Part shown: positions 23,948 to 33,821 of the stretch, piece after piece | Layout of the letters: the number at the start of each line of letters is the position of its first letter | Numbering within the stretch: the stretch's first letter is position 1 | NCBI RefSeq assembly: GCF_000025345.1 | Contig: NC_013757.1 | Location: forward strand, 1,550,001-1,614,000 | Reading direction: 5' to 3' | Source: Geodermatophilus obscurus DSM 43160 | Lineage (GTDB): Bacteria; Actinomycetota; Actinomycetes; Mycobacteriales; Geodermatophilaceae | Length of the DNA: 64,000 nucleotides | Program-made: the position numbers and the translations under genes | Notes under the pieces: generated by a model | The model's input: only the letters and a program-made list of their open reading frames with translations | What the model was told of the DNA's origin: nothing | The model's database searches: none

Positions 23948-25929
23948 CCCCCATCACCTCCCGTCGTCTCGCGGGCGGCGGGGAGCACCACGGTGAAGGT
24001 GCTGCCCTTGCCGGGCTCGCTGGTCAACTCGATCCGTCCGCCGCTCCGGTCGACGATGCCGCGGGCGATGGGCAGGCCGAGGCCGGTCCCGGTCCGGGCG
24101 CCGCCGGGCTCGTGGACCTGGCGGAACCGCTCGAAGACCGCTGCGTGCTGGTCCTCCGGGATGCCGGGACCGCGGTCGCGCACCGCCAGGCACACCTCGT
24201 CCCCGGCCCGGGACACGGACACGGTCACCGGGCACCCGGGGCTGCTGAACTTGATGGCGTTGCCGACGAGGTTGGTCAGCACCTGGTTCATGCGGTGCGG
24301 ATCGACGCGGACGACGGTCGCGCCGCCGCCGCACGGCTTGACGCTGAGCTCGACACCGGCCACAGCGGCCGCCGGCTGCAGCGAGCCCACCACCTGGGCG
24401 GCGAGCTCGTCGGCGTCGGTCTCCACGGGGCGCAGGGGCATGCGCCCGGCCTCGAGGCGGTCGAGGTCGAGGATGTCGTCGACGAGCTCACCGAGCCGCT
24501 CGGCGTTGCGGCGCGCCATGTCCAGCAGTGGTTGCTGGGCGGCGGGCACCGGACCCATGACGCCGTTGGTCAGCAGCGACAGACTGCCCTTGATCGAGGT
24601 CAGCGGGGTGCGCAGCTCGTGGCTCACCACGCTGATGAACTCGTCCTTCAGGCGTTCCACCTCGGTGCGCTGGCTGATGTCCCGGAACGTGGTGACGGCA
24701 CCGTGCACCTCGTCCCCCGAGACGATCGGGGCGACACTCATCTCGATCGGCACAGGCCGGCCGTCGCGCCGCCAGAACAGGTCGGTGTGCACCACCACGA
24801 ACTGGGACTCGGTGATGGCCCGGTGGGTCGGGCACTCGTCCTGCGGGAAGGGACTGCCGTCCGGCCGGGTGTGGTGGGCCACCGCATGCAGCGACTTGCC
24901 GACCAGGTCCGACTCCCGGCACCCGAGGATCCGAGTGGCGGCCGGGTTGGCGAAGACGACGACGCCGGCGTGGTCACTGCCCACGATCCCGTCCCCGGCC
25001 GAGGCCAGGATCATCGAGGTGAGCCGCTCCTGCCGGCGCAGCTCGGCCTCGGCGTCCTCGCGCGGGCTGAGGTCCCGGGCCAGCACCAGCCACCGATCGT
25101 CGCCGGCGTCCTCGAGCGGGCTCACGGAGACCTCGAGCGGGAAGCGGTGGCCGTCGGCGGACCGGCCGGTCACCTCGGCCCGGGTCACGCCGGTGCGATC
25201 GCCCCTGCGTCGACGGGCGAAGGGCGGGCTGTCCGGTGACAGGCCCGGCAGCAGTGTGTCGAGGGGGACACGCCGCCCGTGCGGCAGGCCGAAGAGCCGC
25301 TCGGCCACCGCGTTCGTGGCCCGGGCCGCACCCGCCTCGTCGACCAGGAACACGCCCTCGGGGACCGCGTCGACCAGCCGCTGCAGCCGGTGCTCGCGGT
25401 CATGCAGCTCCGCGACCAGGTGATTCAGCGCAGTGTTGTTGAGTTCCGCCTCGGCCCAGGCGGCGAGCTCGGCGAGCAGCGCCCGCTGGTCGTCGCTGAG
25501 TTCACGGGGCTCTGTGTCCAGCACGCAGAGCGTCCCGACCGGCGTTCCGCCTGCGGAGAGCGGCTCGCCGGCGTAGAAGCGCACGTGGGGGTCCTCGACG
25601 ACGAAGGCGTTCGTGCGGAACGGCTCGTCCTCGGTGAGGTCGTTGACCTCCAGCCGGACACCGGACTGCACGGGGTACCGGCAGATGCTGTCCGACAGCG
25701 GAGTGCGCTGGACGGCGAGCCCGTGTCCGGCCTTGGTCCACTGGTGGTCGTCCGCGACGAGGTTGACCATCGCGAAGGGGACGTCCAGCAGGCGCGCGGC
25801 GAGCCGGGTGATCCGGTCGAAGCGCTCCTCGTGGGGCGTGCCCAGCACACCCAGCTCCTCGAGGACTCGCCGGCGATCGGCTGCCCGAGTCGTGTCGGAG
25901 GGGTCGGTGTCCGCGCGCGGCGGCGTCAC
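23944..25929 (-). CDS. GAF-PAS-PAS hybrid-type sensor histidine kinase
   Basis: I chose GTG at 25929 (VTPPRADTDPSD); the frame extends to 26022, and an ATG at 25965 is an alternative. There is a GAF domain at about residues 15-165 (PFAMVNLVADDHQWTKAGHG, SICRYPVQSG). Two PAS regions lie at about 180-300 and 310-425. HisKA has H437 in VSHELRTPLTS. The HATPase_c boxes are N (NLVGNAIKFSS), G1 (DRGPGIPE) and G2 (GTGLGLPIARG). No membrane helix is present, so it is a cytosolic sensor. It heads the operon feeding the response regulator, REC-GT2 and HPt proteins. Confidence 0.9.
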   Translation of the reverse strand: MTPPRADTDPSDTTRAADRRRVLEELGVLGTPHEERFDRITRLAARLLDVPFAMVNLVADDHQWTKAGHGLAVQRTPLSDSICRYPVQSGVRLEVNDLTEDEPFRTNAFVVEDPHVRFYAGEPLSAGGTPVGTLCVLDTEPRELSDDQRALLAELAAWAEAELNNTALNHLVAELHDREHRLQRLVDAVPEGVFLVDEAGAARATNAVAERLFGLPHGRRVPLDTLLPGLSPDSPPFARRRRGDRTGVTRAEVTGRSADGHRFPLEVSVSPLEDAGDDRWLVLARDLSPREDAEAELRRQERLTSMILASAGDGIVGSDHAGVVVFANPAATRILGCRESDLVGKSLHAVAHHTRPDGSPFPQDECPTHRAITESQFVVVHTDLFWRRDGRPVPIEMSVAPIVSGDEVHGAVTTFRDISQRTEVERLKDEFISVVSHELRTPLTSIKGSLSLLTNGVMGPVPAAQQPLLDMARRNAERLGELVDDILDLDRLEAGRMPLRPVETDADELAAQVVGSLQPAAAVAGVELSVKPCGGGATVVRVDPHRMNQVLTNLVGNAIKFSSPGCPVTVSVSRAGDEVCLAVRDRGPGIPEDQHAAVFERFRQVHEPGGARTGTGLGLPIARGIVDRSGGRIELTSEPGKGSTFTVVLPAARETTGGDGG

Positions 25930-26129
25930 CGAAAGGAGGCTACCGGCGTGTCGCCGACACCACATCTCGTCGGCGGTGCGTGGGGGTGGCGGTCTGCATC
26001 CACAGCCAGGCAGTCCGTCCACACATCGGCCGGCGCCCTGGGGACGACGTCCCGCGCGGCGCAGGGTCGGGACACACCGGCACCGCGCCGGTCCCCGCCG
26101 GCCTCGGCGGACAACCCCTGAGGAGCACC

Positions 26130-26627
26130 GTGAACGACACCCACGTCACCGTCGTCGGCAACGTCGTCGACTCACCCCGCCGCGTCAGCCTGGAGAACGG
26201 CGCGGTCACCAACTTCCGCCTGGCCTCCACCGCGCGCCGGTTCGACCCCCAGACCCAGCAGTTCGTCGACGCCGGCACCTTCTGGGTCGACGTCGAGTGC
26301 TGGAACGACCTGTCCGGCAACGTCTCCGGCAGCGTCAGCAAGGGTGATCCGGTCATCGTCCAGGGCACCCTGACCACGCACAGCTGGGAGGGCGAGAACG
26401 GGAAGCGCAGCACGCCGCGGATCCGCGCCGCCGTCGTCGGCCACAACCTGGCCCGCGGCATCGGGGTGTTCAAGCGGAGCCGGCCGGCCCGCCCCGCCGA
26501 GCCGGTGCCGGCCCCGGCGCAGCCGGGGCACGAGGAGTTGGTGCGCGGCCGGGACTACGAGGACGGTCCCGAGACGTTGCACTCCGTGGACACCGCCGAC
26601 CTCGCCACGGAGCCCGCGCACGGCTGA
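26130..26627 (+). CDS. ssb: Single-stranded DNA-binding protein
   Basis: GTG at 26130 with GAGGA 6 nt upstream; 165 aa. The N-terminal OB fold (residues 1-110) has VTVVGNVVDSPRR, FRLASTARRFD, FWVDVECWNDLSGNV, and GDPVIVQGTLTTHSWE. The C-terminal tail is Pro-rich, then acidic. It does not end in the DDDIPF motif of the main SSB, so it is probably the second, paralogous SSB found in actinobacteria next to ettA (compare Rv2478c, from memory). Confidence 0.9.
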   Translation: MNDTHVTVVGNVVDSPRRVSLENGAVTNFRLASTARRFDPQTQQFVDAGTFWVDVECWNDLSGNVSGSVSKGDPVIVQGTLTTHSWEGENGKRSTPRIRAAVVGHNLARGIGVFKRSRPARPAEPVPAPAQPGHEELVRGRDYEDGPETLHSVDTADLATEPAHG

Positions 26628-26666
26628 GCGCCCGGGCTGGGAGGATCGGAGGGGAGAACGCACGGG

Positions 26667-26693
26667 GGCGGGCCGGCAGTCGGCCGGCCCGCC
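26667..26693 (+). terminator. GC hairpin after ssb
   Basis: GGCGGGCCGGC (26667-26677) pairs with GCCGGCCCGCC (26683-26693) around a 5-nt loop, 40 bp after the ssb stop and 36 bp before ettA. It is likely to separate the two transcription units. Confidence 0.55.
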
Positions 26694-26729
26694 CGCCACT
26701 CGCGAACCGACGGAAGGCCTCGAAGCCCA

Positions 26730-28400
<1,671 letters not shown>

Positions 28401-28407
28401 GGAAGGA

Positions 28408-28453
28408 CCCCGCTGCCCCCACCCCCCGCAAGCTCGGGCCGGGGGCAGCGGGG
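28408..28453 (+). terminator. Repeat-family hairpin directly after ettA
   Basis: CCCCGCTGCCCCC (28408-28420) pairs perfectly with GGGGGCAGCGGGG (28441-28453) around a loop containing CGCAAGCTCGGG. It is a member of the dispersed intergenic repeat family and starts 8 bp after the stop. Confidence 0.65.
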
Positions 28454-28473
28454 CCGTTCCAGCACGTCACTGA

Positions 28474-28503
28474 CGGCCGGCGGAGCACCCGCTCCGCCGG
28501 CCG
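28474..28503 (+). terminator. Second strong hairpin after ettA
   Basis: CGGCCGGCGGAGC (28474-28486) and GCTCCGCCGGCCG (28491-28503) form a perfect 13-bp stem with a 4-nt loop. Together with the hairpin at 28408 it gives a tandem terminator. Confidence 0.65.
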
Positions 28504-28551
28504 CCGCGGTCTTCGGGGTGGTTCCGGGGTCGGCCGGACGCATGCGGCAGG

Positions 28552-28977
28552 GTGTCCGACGTGAGGCACACCGTGCAGGTCCCCATGCGCTGGTCGGACA
28601 TGGACGCCTACGGCCACGTGAACAACGTCGTCTTCCTGACGTACTTCGAGATGGCCCGCGTCGACCTGTTCTTCGACCGGGCCTCGCTGGAGGAGCAGAC
28701 CGGCCTGCGACGGGGGACGGTCGTCGCGGCCCACGACGTCCAGTACAAGCTGCCGGTGGTCTACTCCCGCGACCCGCTCGACGTGCAGATCTGGGTCTCC
28801 GGCATCCGGGCCGCGGCCTTCACCTGCCACTACGAACTCCTCGACCACGGACGGCGGGCGGTCACCGGCAGCACTCTGCTGGTGCCCTTCGACTTCGGCA
28901 TCGACCGGCCCCGGCGGCTGACCCCCGCTGAGAAGGCCTTCCTCGCCCGCTACGCCGACGAGCAGCCCGCGGACTGA
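28552..28977 (+). CDS. Hotdog-fold acyl-CoA thioesterase (4HBT)
   Basis: GTG at 28552; 141 aa. The hotdog core begins MRWSDMDAYGHVNNVVFLTY, with the D and H/N residues of 4-hydroxybenzoyl-CoA thioesterase-like enzymes, then FEMARVDLFF. Such proteins hydrolyse acyl-CoA thioesters in the cytosol; the substrate is unknown. The position after ettA matches the actinobacterial gene order I recall (Rv2475c). Confidence 0.9.
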   Translation: MSDVRHTVQVPMRWSDMDAYGHVNNVVFLTYFEMARVDLFFDRASLEEQTGLRRGTVVAAHDVQYKLPVVYSRDPLDVQIWVSGIRAAAFTCHYELLDHGRRAVTGSTLLVPFDFGIDRPRRLTPAEKAFLARYADEQPAD

Positions 28978-28987
28978 GCCCGATTCC

Positions 28988-29737
28988 TCACCCGCTGCCG
29001 GGAGCGACCGGACCGTGGAGGCGTGCCCCCTCGGTGGCCAGCCGCTGGTCGTATGCGTCGCCGAGGTCGGCCAGGGCCTGCGCGCAGTCCCCGGTGAACG
29101 CAGGGCCGTGCATCAACCCGAGGGTCGCCGGCCGCAGGTCGGCCAGCGCCCGGATGGTCGGCCCCGTCGCCGGGGTCAGGCAGGTCGCCCGAAACAGGTC
29201 CTCGGCCTGCAGCGCCGGGCCGGTGATCTCCTGCTCGGTGATGGCCGGGCCCGCGCCCACGGCGGTGAACAGGTCACCGCACAGGAGCGTGCCCGTCGTC
29301 TCCTCGTACACCAGCCCGGCGTCCCAGCCGTGCGGGACGTGCGGCGTCTCGATGCGCCGGATCCTGCGCCCGCCCAGGTCGAGCACCTCGCCGTCCTGGA
29401 GCGGGCGTGGCGGCCGGTCAGCCAGGTCGGCTACGGAGACCGCGCACCCCAGGGCGCCATGCGCCACCTCGGCTCGCGGGGCAGCCGCCAGCCACAGGTT
29501 CATGGCGCCGCACTCGTCCGCCTCCACGTGGCCGAACGTGATCCAGCGCAGCTCTGGCACGGGGACGATGCGCGCGACCGCCGCTGACACCACGGGGAAC
29601 AACGCCCGGGGGCCGCTGTGGAACAGCAGGGGCTCGTCAGCGGCGACGAGGAACTGGTTGAAGACGATGTCCGCATCGCTGACGTAGGTCGACAACCGGT
29701 AGACCTCCGGTGCGATCTCGGTGACCTGAGTCTCCAT
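28988..29737 (-). CDS. Di-iron-type metallo-beta-lactamase fold protein (ODP-like)
   Basis: I chose ATG at 29737 (METQVTEIAPE) with GAGGAG 6 nt upstream; 249 aa. The metal ligands follow the flavodiiron pattern rather than the zinc HxHxDH pattern: H70-x-E72-x-D74 (GHVEADE), H136 (HVPHGWDA), D155 (CGDLFT) and H210 (MHGPAF). The spacing 136-x18-155 equals that of flavodiiron oxygen reductases. There is no flavodoxin domain, so this is a stand-alone di-iron domain, possibly an oxygen, NO or peroxide sensor or reductase. Function inferred. Confidence 0.85.
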   Translation of the reverse strand: METQVTEIAPEVYRLSTYVSDADIVFNQFLVAADEPLLFHSGPRALFPVVSAAVARIVPVPELRWITFGHVEADECGAMNLWLAAAPRAEVAHGALGCAVSVADLADRPPRPLQDGEVLDLGGRRIRRIETPHVPHGWDAGLVYEETTGTLLCGDLFTAVGAGPAITEQEITGPALQAEDLFRATCLTPATGPTIRALADLRPATLGLMHGPAFTGDCAQALADLGDAYDQRLATEGARLHGPVAPGSG

Positions 29738-29785
29738 GGAGGACTCCTCGAGGACGACGTGAGGCCGGACAGTGTCCTCCTGTGC

Positions 29786-29822
29786 GAGCCGACCGGACCA
29801 CAGCCGCGGGTCCGGTCGGCTC
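29786..29822 (-). terminator. Hairpin overlapping the stop of the yccF-like gene
   Basis: GAGCCGACCGGACC (29786-29799) pairs with GGTCCGGTCGGCTC (29809-29822), a perfect 14-bp stem with a 9-nt loop that takes in part of the stop codon at 29821-29823. It terminates the yccF-like transcript before the MBL gene. Confidence 0.65.
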
Positions 29823-30261
29823 AGGAGGCCGGCGCGCCGTGCACCACGCCGCTGCCGGCGTGCACCCAGTCCCGCGGCGGGGCGGTCTCGACGACCCGCT
29901 TGCCCAGCGGGAACAGGCCCACCGCGGCCAGCTTGAACGAGGCGATGCCGAACGGGATGCCGATGACCGTGAGGCAGAAGCCGATGCCCGCCACGACGTG
30001 GATGAGCGCCAGCCACCACCCGGCCACGAGGAACCACACGAGGTTGCCCAGGGCCGAGGCCACCCCGGCGTCGGGGGCGCGGACGGTCGTCCGGCCGAAG
30101 GGCCAGACGACGAAGCCGGCCAGGCGGAAGGCGGCGATCCCGAAGGGGATGGTGACGACCAGCAGGCAGGCGATCAGCCCGGCGAGGGCGTAGGCGAGCG
30201 CGAGCAGCCAGCCCTGCAGGACCAGCCACACCAGGTTCAGCACCGTGCGGAGAGCGTCCAC
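29821..30261 (-). CDS. YccF domain membrane protein
   Basis: GTG at 30261; 146 aa. It contains two repeats of the YccF pattern: LVWLVLQGWLLALAYALAGL then VVTIPFGIAAFRLAGFVVWP, and LVWFLVAGWWLALIHVVAGI then IGIPFGIASFKLAAVGLFPLG. The repeated IPFGIA motif is diagnostic. Small inner-membrane protein of unknown function. Confidence 0.88.
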   Translation of the reverse strand: MDALRTVLNLVWLVLQGWLLALAYALAGLIACLLVVTIPFGIAAFRLAGFVVWPFGRTTVRAPDAGVASALGNLVWFLVAGWWLALIHVVAGIGFCLTVIGIPFGIASFKLAAVGLFPLGKRVVETAPPRDWVHAGSGVVHGAPAS

Positions 30262-30305
30262 ACCCGTTCCACGGACCTGGGAACCGTCCGGTTCCCCGCA
30301 GCTCG

Positions 30306-30842
30306 TCAGCCGTTGACGATCCGCGGAACCGGGCGGCCGGCACCGGTGGGGGCACCCCGCCGTGCCGCCTCCTCCTCGGACACCGGCCGCACCACCGCAC
30401 CCTCCGCGATCGACGCGTCGGAGAAGACCGCTGCGTTGATGCCGCCGCGGTGCACCATCGCCTTCACCAGCCGGGCGCCGGTCAGCCGCTCCAGGTGCGT
30501 GCACGGCGGACAGCGCTTCGCCCCGAACAGCAGCGCGTCCCCGACGGCGAACCAGCGCCCCACCAGCGACGGCAGGTCGACGCCGGTGGTCACCAGGTTC
30601 CGGCGGGTGTCGCCCGGGGTCAGCGGCACGCCGGCGTCCGCGGCGACGGCGGCGACGTCCGCGGCGTCGATCAGCGTCAACTGCTTCTCTAGGTCGGGGT
30701 ACTGCGCCCACGTCCCGCCACCCAGCGCGTAGCGGTCGCCCTCCAGTCCGCGCCCGGCCAGCAGCTGCGCCGTGGGCACCCGCCGCATCGGCGCGGCCGC
30801 CTCGGACGTCAGCCAGATCTCGATCAGCACGCCGCCGTCCAT
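30306..30842 (-). CDS. MOSC domain protein
   Basis: ATG at 30842 shares a TGATG overlap with the ecfT stop; 178 aa. MOSC features: RGLEGDRYALGGGTW, LTLIDAADVAAVAADAGVPL, PGDTRRNLVTTGVDL, and CPPCTHLERLTG with the conserved cysteine. MOSC domains bind molybdenum cofactor or transfer sulfur in cofactor handling. Its coupling to a biotin-type ECF transporter is unusual. Confidence 0.9.
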   Translation of the reverse strand: MDGGVLIEIWLTSEAAAPMRRVPTAQLLAGRGLEGDRYALGGGTWAQYPDLEKQLTLIDAADVAAVAADAGVPLTPGDTRRNLVTTGVDLPSLVGRWFAVGDALLFGAKRCPPCTHLERLTGARLVKAMVHRGGINAAVFSDASIAEGAVVRPVSEEEAARRGAPTGAGRPVPRIVNG

Positions 30843-31468
30843 CACGCCCTCCTCGGCCGGCGCGCCGGCACGTCGTCCGCCCCCCGCGCGTCCAGCGCCT
30901 CCCCGAGCGTGGACGCCAGCTGCAGGACCTGGATCAGCAGCGGCACCAGCAGACCCAGCCGCATCCCCGACGCTCCGCGGGCCGCCTGCGCCTCCCGGAT
31001 CCGCGCGGCCCGCTCGGCCACCACCGGGATGAACCGCAGCGTCATCGCGACCATCAGCCCCACCCGTGCCGGCCGCACGCCGACCACCTCGAGCGGCCGC
31101 AGCAGCCACTCGACCACGGCCACCAGCGCGGTCACCCGGGTGGTCGCGGTGACCACGGCCGCGGCCAGCACCAGGGTGAGCAGTCGCAGCACCGTCACCG
31201 TGCCGGTGAGCGCATCGGTCACCAGCAGGTGGATGCCGAACAGCGCCGCCAGCAGCAGCCACACCGGCCGAACCTGCGCCCACAGCGCCCTCGCGGGCAG
31301 TCGGGCGACCGCCAGGCCGGCGACGAGCACGCCCACCAGTGCGGCCGCGACCACCTCGATCCGGGGGAAGGCGAAAAGGCCCGTCCCGAGCACCGCCAGG
31401 ACGGCCAGCTTGAGGCCGGCGCGGGTGCGGTGCAGGGGGCTGGTGCCCGGTACGTACAGCGACAGCAT
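30842..31468 (-). CDS. bioN: ECF transporter transmembrane component (EcfT/BioN)
   Basis: The 208-aa integral membrane protein has about five helices. The two coupling helices end in EAQAARGAS and EALDARGAD, the Ala-Arg-Gly signatures that dock onto the ATPases. Its start overlaps the EcfA stop by 1 nt and it is followed by MOSC. With BioY and the ATPase it forms a biotin energy-coupling-factor importer. Confidence 0.9.
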   Translation of the reverse strand: MLSLYVPGTSPLHRTRAGLKLAVLAVLGTGLFAFPRIEVVAAALVGVLVAGLAVARLPARALWAQVRPVWLLLAALFGIHLLVTDALTGTVTVLRLLTLVLAAAVVTATTRVTALVAVVEWLLRPLEVVGVRPARVGLMVAMTLRFIPVVAERAARIREAQAARGASGMRLGLLVPLLIQVLQLASTLGEALDARGADDVPARRPRRA

Positions 31469-32211
31469 CAGGCGTTCCGGGCCACGTACCAGGGCACCGT
31501 CTCGGCGGGCGACCCGTCGGCGGCCAGCCGGCCGTCCTCGAACACCAGCACCCGGTCGAAACCGGCGAGCAGGTCCAGGTGGTGGGTCACCACGACGACG
31601 TCCTGCCGGAGCCCCTCGATCACCTGCGCGACGCGTCTCGTGTTCACCAGGTCCAGCAGCGTCGTCGGCTCGTCGAAGACCACCCGCTGCGGCTCCATGA
31701 CCAGCACGCCCGCGATCGCCAGCAGCTGCTTCTGACCGCCGGAGAGCAGGTGGGCAGGGTGGTCCCGGTGCCCGTCGAGGCCGTACCGGTCCAGCACCTC
31801 GTCGACCCGGCGGGCGATCTCGTCGGCCGGCCGGCCCTGGTTGGTCGGCCCGAAGGCGACGTCCTCGGCCACGGTGGGGTGCACGATCTGCGCGTCCGGG
31901 TCCTGGAAGACGAACCCGACCTGCCGGCGGACCTCCCGCACCTGCGTGCGGGTGTCCAGCCCGTCGACGAGCACGGTGCCGGCGGTGGGCACCACCAGCC
32001 CGTTGAGCAGCCGGGCGAACGTGCTCTTGCCCGACCCGTTGGCCCCGATGACCCCGATCCGCGACTCGGTCAGGGTCAGCGTGACGTCGGAGAGCACGGT
32101 CCGCTCGCCGTAGGCGTGGGTCACGTCGCGCAGCTCGACGGCGGTCCGGGGGAGGGGCGGCGCGTCCGCTGCGGCGGCACCGCGCCGTCCCCAGTGCATG
32201 GCAGCGACCAC
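31468..32211 (-). CDS. bioM: ECF transporter ATPase (EcfA/BioM)
   Basis: 247 aa. ABC ATPase with Walker [10 protein letters not shown]-loop [15 protein letters not shown], signature [16 protein letters not shown], Walker [12 protein letters not shown] and the H-switch VTHHLDLL. The [13 protein letters not shown] form of the Q-loop is typical of ECF ATPases. Start at 32211 or ATG at 32199. It powers biotin uptake with BioY and BioN. Confidence 0.92.
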   Translation of the reverse strand: MVAAMHWGRRGAAAADAPPLPRTAVELRDVTHAYGERTVLSDVTLTLTESRIGVIGANGSGKSTFARLLNGLVVPTAGTVLVDGLDTRTQVREVRRQVGFVFQDPDAQIVHPTVAEDVAFGPTNQGRPADEIARRVDEVLDRYGLDGHRDHPAHLLSGGQKQLLAIAGVLVMEPQRVVFDEPTTLLDLVNTRRVAQVIEGLRQDVVVVTHHLDLLAGFDRVLVFEDGRLAADGSPAETVPWYVARNA

Positions 32212-32217
32212 CCGGTC

Positions 32218-32784
32218 TCAGCCCGCGGTCGCGCGCCGGCCCGGCAGCTCGATCACCGGGTAGGCGCGGCGCACCGCCACGGCGACCACGGAGGCGGCGA
32301 CCGCCTTGACCACGTCACCGGGGATGAAGGCCAACGAGCCCGTGGCCGAGACCGACAGCGGGATGTCGGCGTAGAGGCTGGTGAACGGGATGCCGATGGC
32401 GTAGATGACCACGATGCCGCCGAGCAGGTTGGCCACCAGTGCCCAGGCCAGGTTGAACCGCCGCCAGAACCGCTCGGTGAGCCAGCCGATGACGAAGGCG
32501 GCGACCGGCCAGCTGTACAGGTATCCGGCGGTCGGGCCGACGAAGACGCCCAGGCCACCACTCCCACTGGCCAGCAGGGGGGCGCCCACCGCCACCACGG
32601 CCAGGAAGAGCAGCAGCGCCAGCCCACCGCGCTTGGCGCCCAGCACCGATCCGGCCAGCATCACGCCGAGCGTCTGCGCGGTGATCGGCACCGGGATGCC
32701 CGGTACCGGGACCGCCGGCAGCTGGCCGAGCACGGCCACGATCGCGGCGAACAGCGCGATGTAGGCGAGGTCCCTGGTCTTCAC
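32218..32784 (-). CDS. bioY: Biotin-specific S component BioY
   Basis: GTG at 32784 with GGAGGAG 6 nt upstream; 188 aa with six membrane helices. BioY landmarks: VPVPGIPVPITAQTLGVMLA, GLALLLFLAVVAVGAPLLAS, GPTAGYLYSWPVAAFVIGWL, and FIPGDVVKAVAAS near the end. It is the biotin-binding subunit, first gene of the bioY-bioM-bioN-MOSC operon. Confidence 0.94.
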   Translation of the reverse strand: MKTRDLAYIALFAAIVAVLGQLPAVPVPGIPVPITAQTLGVMLAGSVLGAKRGGLALLLFLAVVAVGAPLLASGSGGLGVFVGPTAGYLYSWPVAAFVIGWLTERFWRRFNLAWALVANLLGGIVVIYAIGIPFTSLYADIPLSVSATGSLAFIPGDVVKAVAASVVAVAVRRAYPVIELPGRRATAG

Positions 32785-33346
32785 GACGCGCTCCTCCCGG
32801 GGTGCGCGGAACACCCGCGCGGCTCCCGGCGGAAGGTACCGGAGGACGGCGAGCGGCCGAGAGGCGCGGGTGAGCGAGCGGTCACTGGTTCCCAGGGAAC
32901 TGCTCGCGGTCGGTGTCTGCGTGCTCACCTGCAGAGACGCCCGCCGGTTTGCCCGGCCTGCCGGGGACGTGTTGTCTGGGCTTCCTGAGCCCCTCGGCGA
33001 AGGCGGAACCAGAGGCATGGCAACCGGGTGGTGGGCGTCGCTGTGGTCGTGGGGACGTCCCGCGCCGCACGAGCTCCCCCCGGAGCGTCCGCAGGACCCG
33101 GACCAGGTGCCCGACACGGGGCACCGGCCCGCGCGGACGGCGCCGCCCGATGCGCCTCCCGCCGTCGACGGGACGGCTGCGCACCGCGCTCCGGCCGGTG
33201 CGACGCGCGCCCGGGCGGCACCGCCGCCGCCCGGGGACACCGCGCACCCCCAGGCGTCCGGTCCGTCCGGTCGATCCGGGTCACCTCGCGACCCGGACCG
33301 CAGCACCCCGCTGCGTCTTCCCCTCGAGACGACAGGAGTCCCATCC
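32785..33346. other. Divergent intergenic region between bioY and the roadblock gene
   Basis: 562 bp. A high-GC3 frame from ATG at 33017 runs in frame into the roadblock gene and encodes a Pro/Ala-rich sequence (MATGWWASLWSWGRPAPHEL and on). It is either a real disordered N-terminal extension or leader sequence. No BirA/BioQ-type palindrome was recognised upstream of bioY. Confidence 0.4.
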
Positions 33347-33715
33347 GTGGCACAGCTCGACAACGTCATCGCCGACCTGCTTGCGATCGAGGGCGCCAAC
33401 GGCGCCGCGATCGTCGACATCGACAGCGGCATGGCCCTCGCGGCCGGCGGCACCCCCGGGTTCGACCTCAACGTCGCGGCCGCCGGGAACTCGAACGTGG
33501 TCCGCGCGAAGCTGCGCACCATCCAGGACCTCGAGCTGAAGGACGAGGTCGAGGACATCCTGATCACGCTGCAGAACCAGTACCACCTGATCAACGTGCT
33601 CAAGGGCCAGGGCAACGCGGGCCTGTTCATCTACCTCGTGCTCAACCGCGTCACCGCGAACCTGGCGCTGGCGCGCCACAAGCTCCGCGCCGTCGCGGCC
33701 ACCGTGAGCGTCTGA
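33347..33715 (+). CDS. Roadblock/LC7-like domain protein
   Basis: I chose GTG at 33347 (VAQLDNVIADLLAIEGANGA), 8 nt after AGGAG; an in-frame ATG at 33017 would add 110 residues. The 122-aa product has the alternating helix/strand pattern of roadblock proteins: AAIVDIDSGMALAAGG, VVRAKLRTIQDL, EDILITLQNQYHLINVLKGQ and FIYLVLNRVTANLALARHKL. In actinobacteria, roadblock proteins often work with small GTPases, but none is nearby here. Role unknown. Confidence 0.75.
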   Translation: MAQLDNVIADLLAIEGANGAAIVDIDSGMALAAGGTPGFDLNVAAAGNSNVVRAKLRTIQDLELKDEVEDILITLQNQYHLINVLKGQGNAGLFIYLVLNRVTANLALARHKLRAVAATVSV

Positions 33716-33722
33716 AGAAGGA

Positions 33723-33773
33723 CCCCGCGTCCCCCCATCCCTCGCGAGCTCGGGACGGGCCCCTGACGCGGGG
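33723..33773 (+). terminator. Repeat-family hairpin after the roadblock gene
   Basis: CCCCGCGTC (33723-33731) pairs with GACGCGGGG (33765-33773); the loop contains CCTCGCGAGCTCGGG. It is a member of the dispersed intergenic repeat family. Confidence 0.6.
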
Positions 33774-33780
33774 CCGTTCG

Positions 33781-33818
33781 AGCACCTCACCGGGCGCAGT
33801 GCCGCTCGGTGAGGTGCT
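33781..33818. terminator. Bidirectional hairpin between convergent genes
   Basis: AGCACCTCACCG (33781-33792) pairs with CGGTGAGGTGCT (33807-33818). It lies 3 bp from the stop of the convergent ABC ATPase gene and serves both directions. Confidence 0.65.
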
Positions 33819-33821
33819 CCC

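Noticed and set aside
32785..33346. Riboswitch or biotin-regulator operator upstream of bioY
   Set aside because: No conserved riboswitch core or convincing BirA/BioQ palindrome could be identified by eye.
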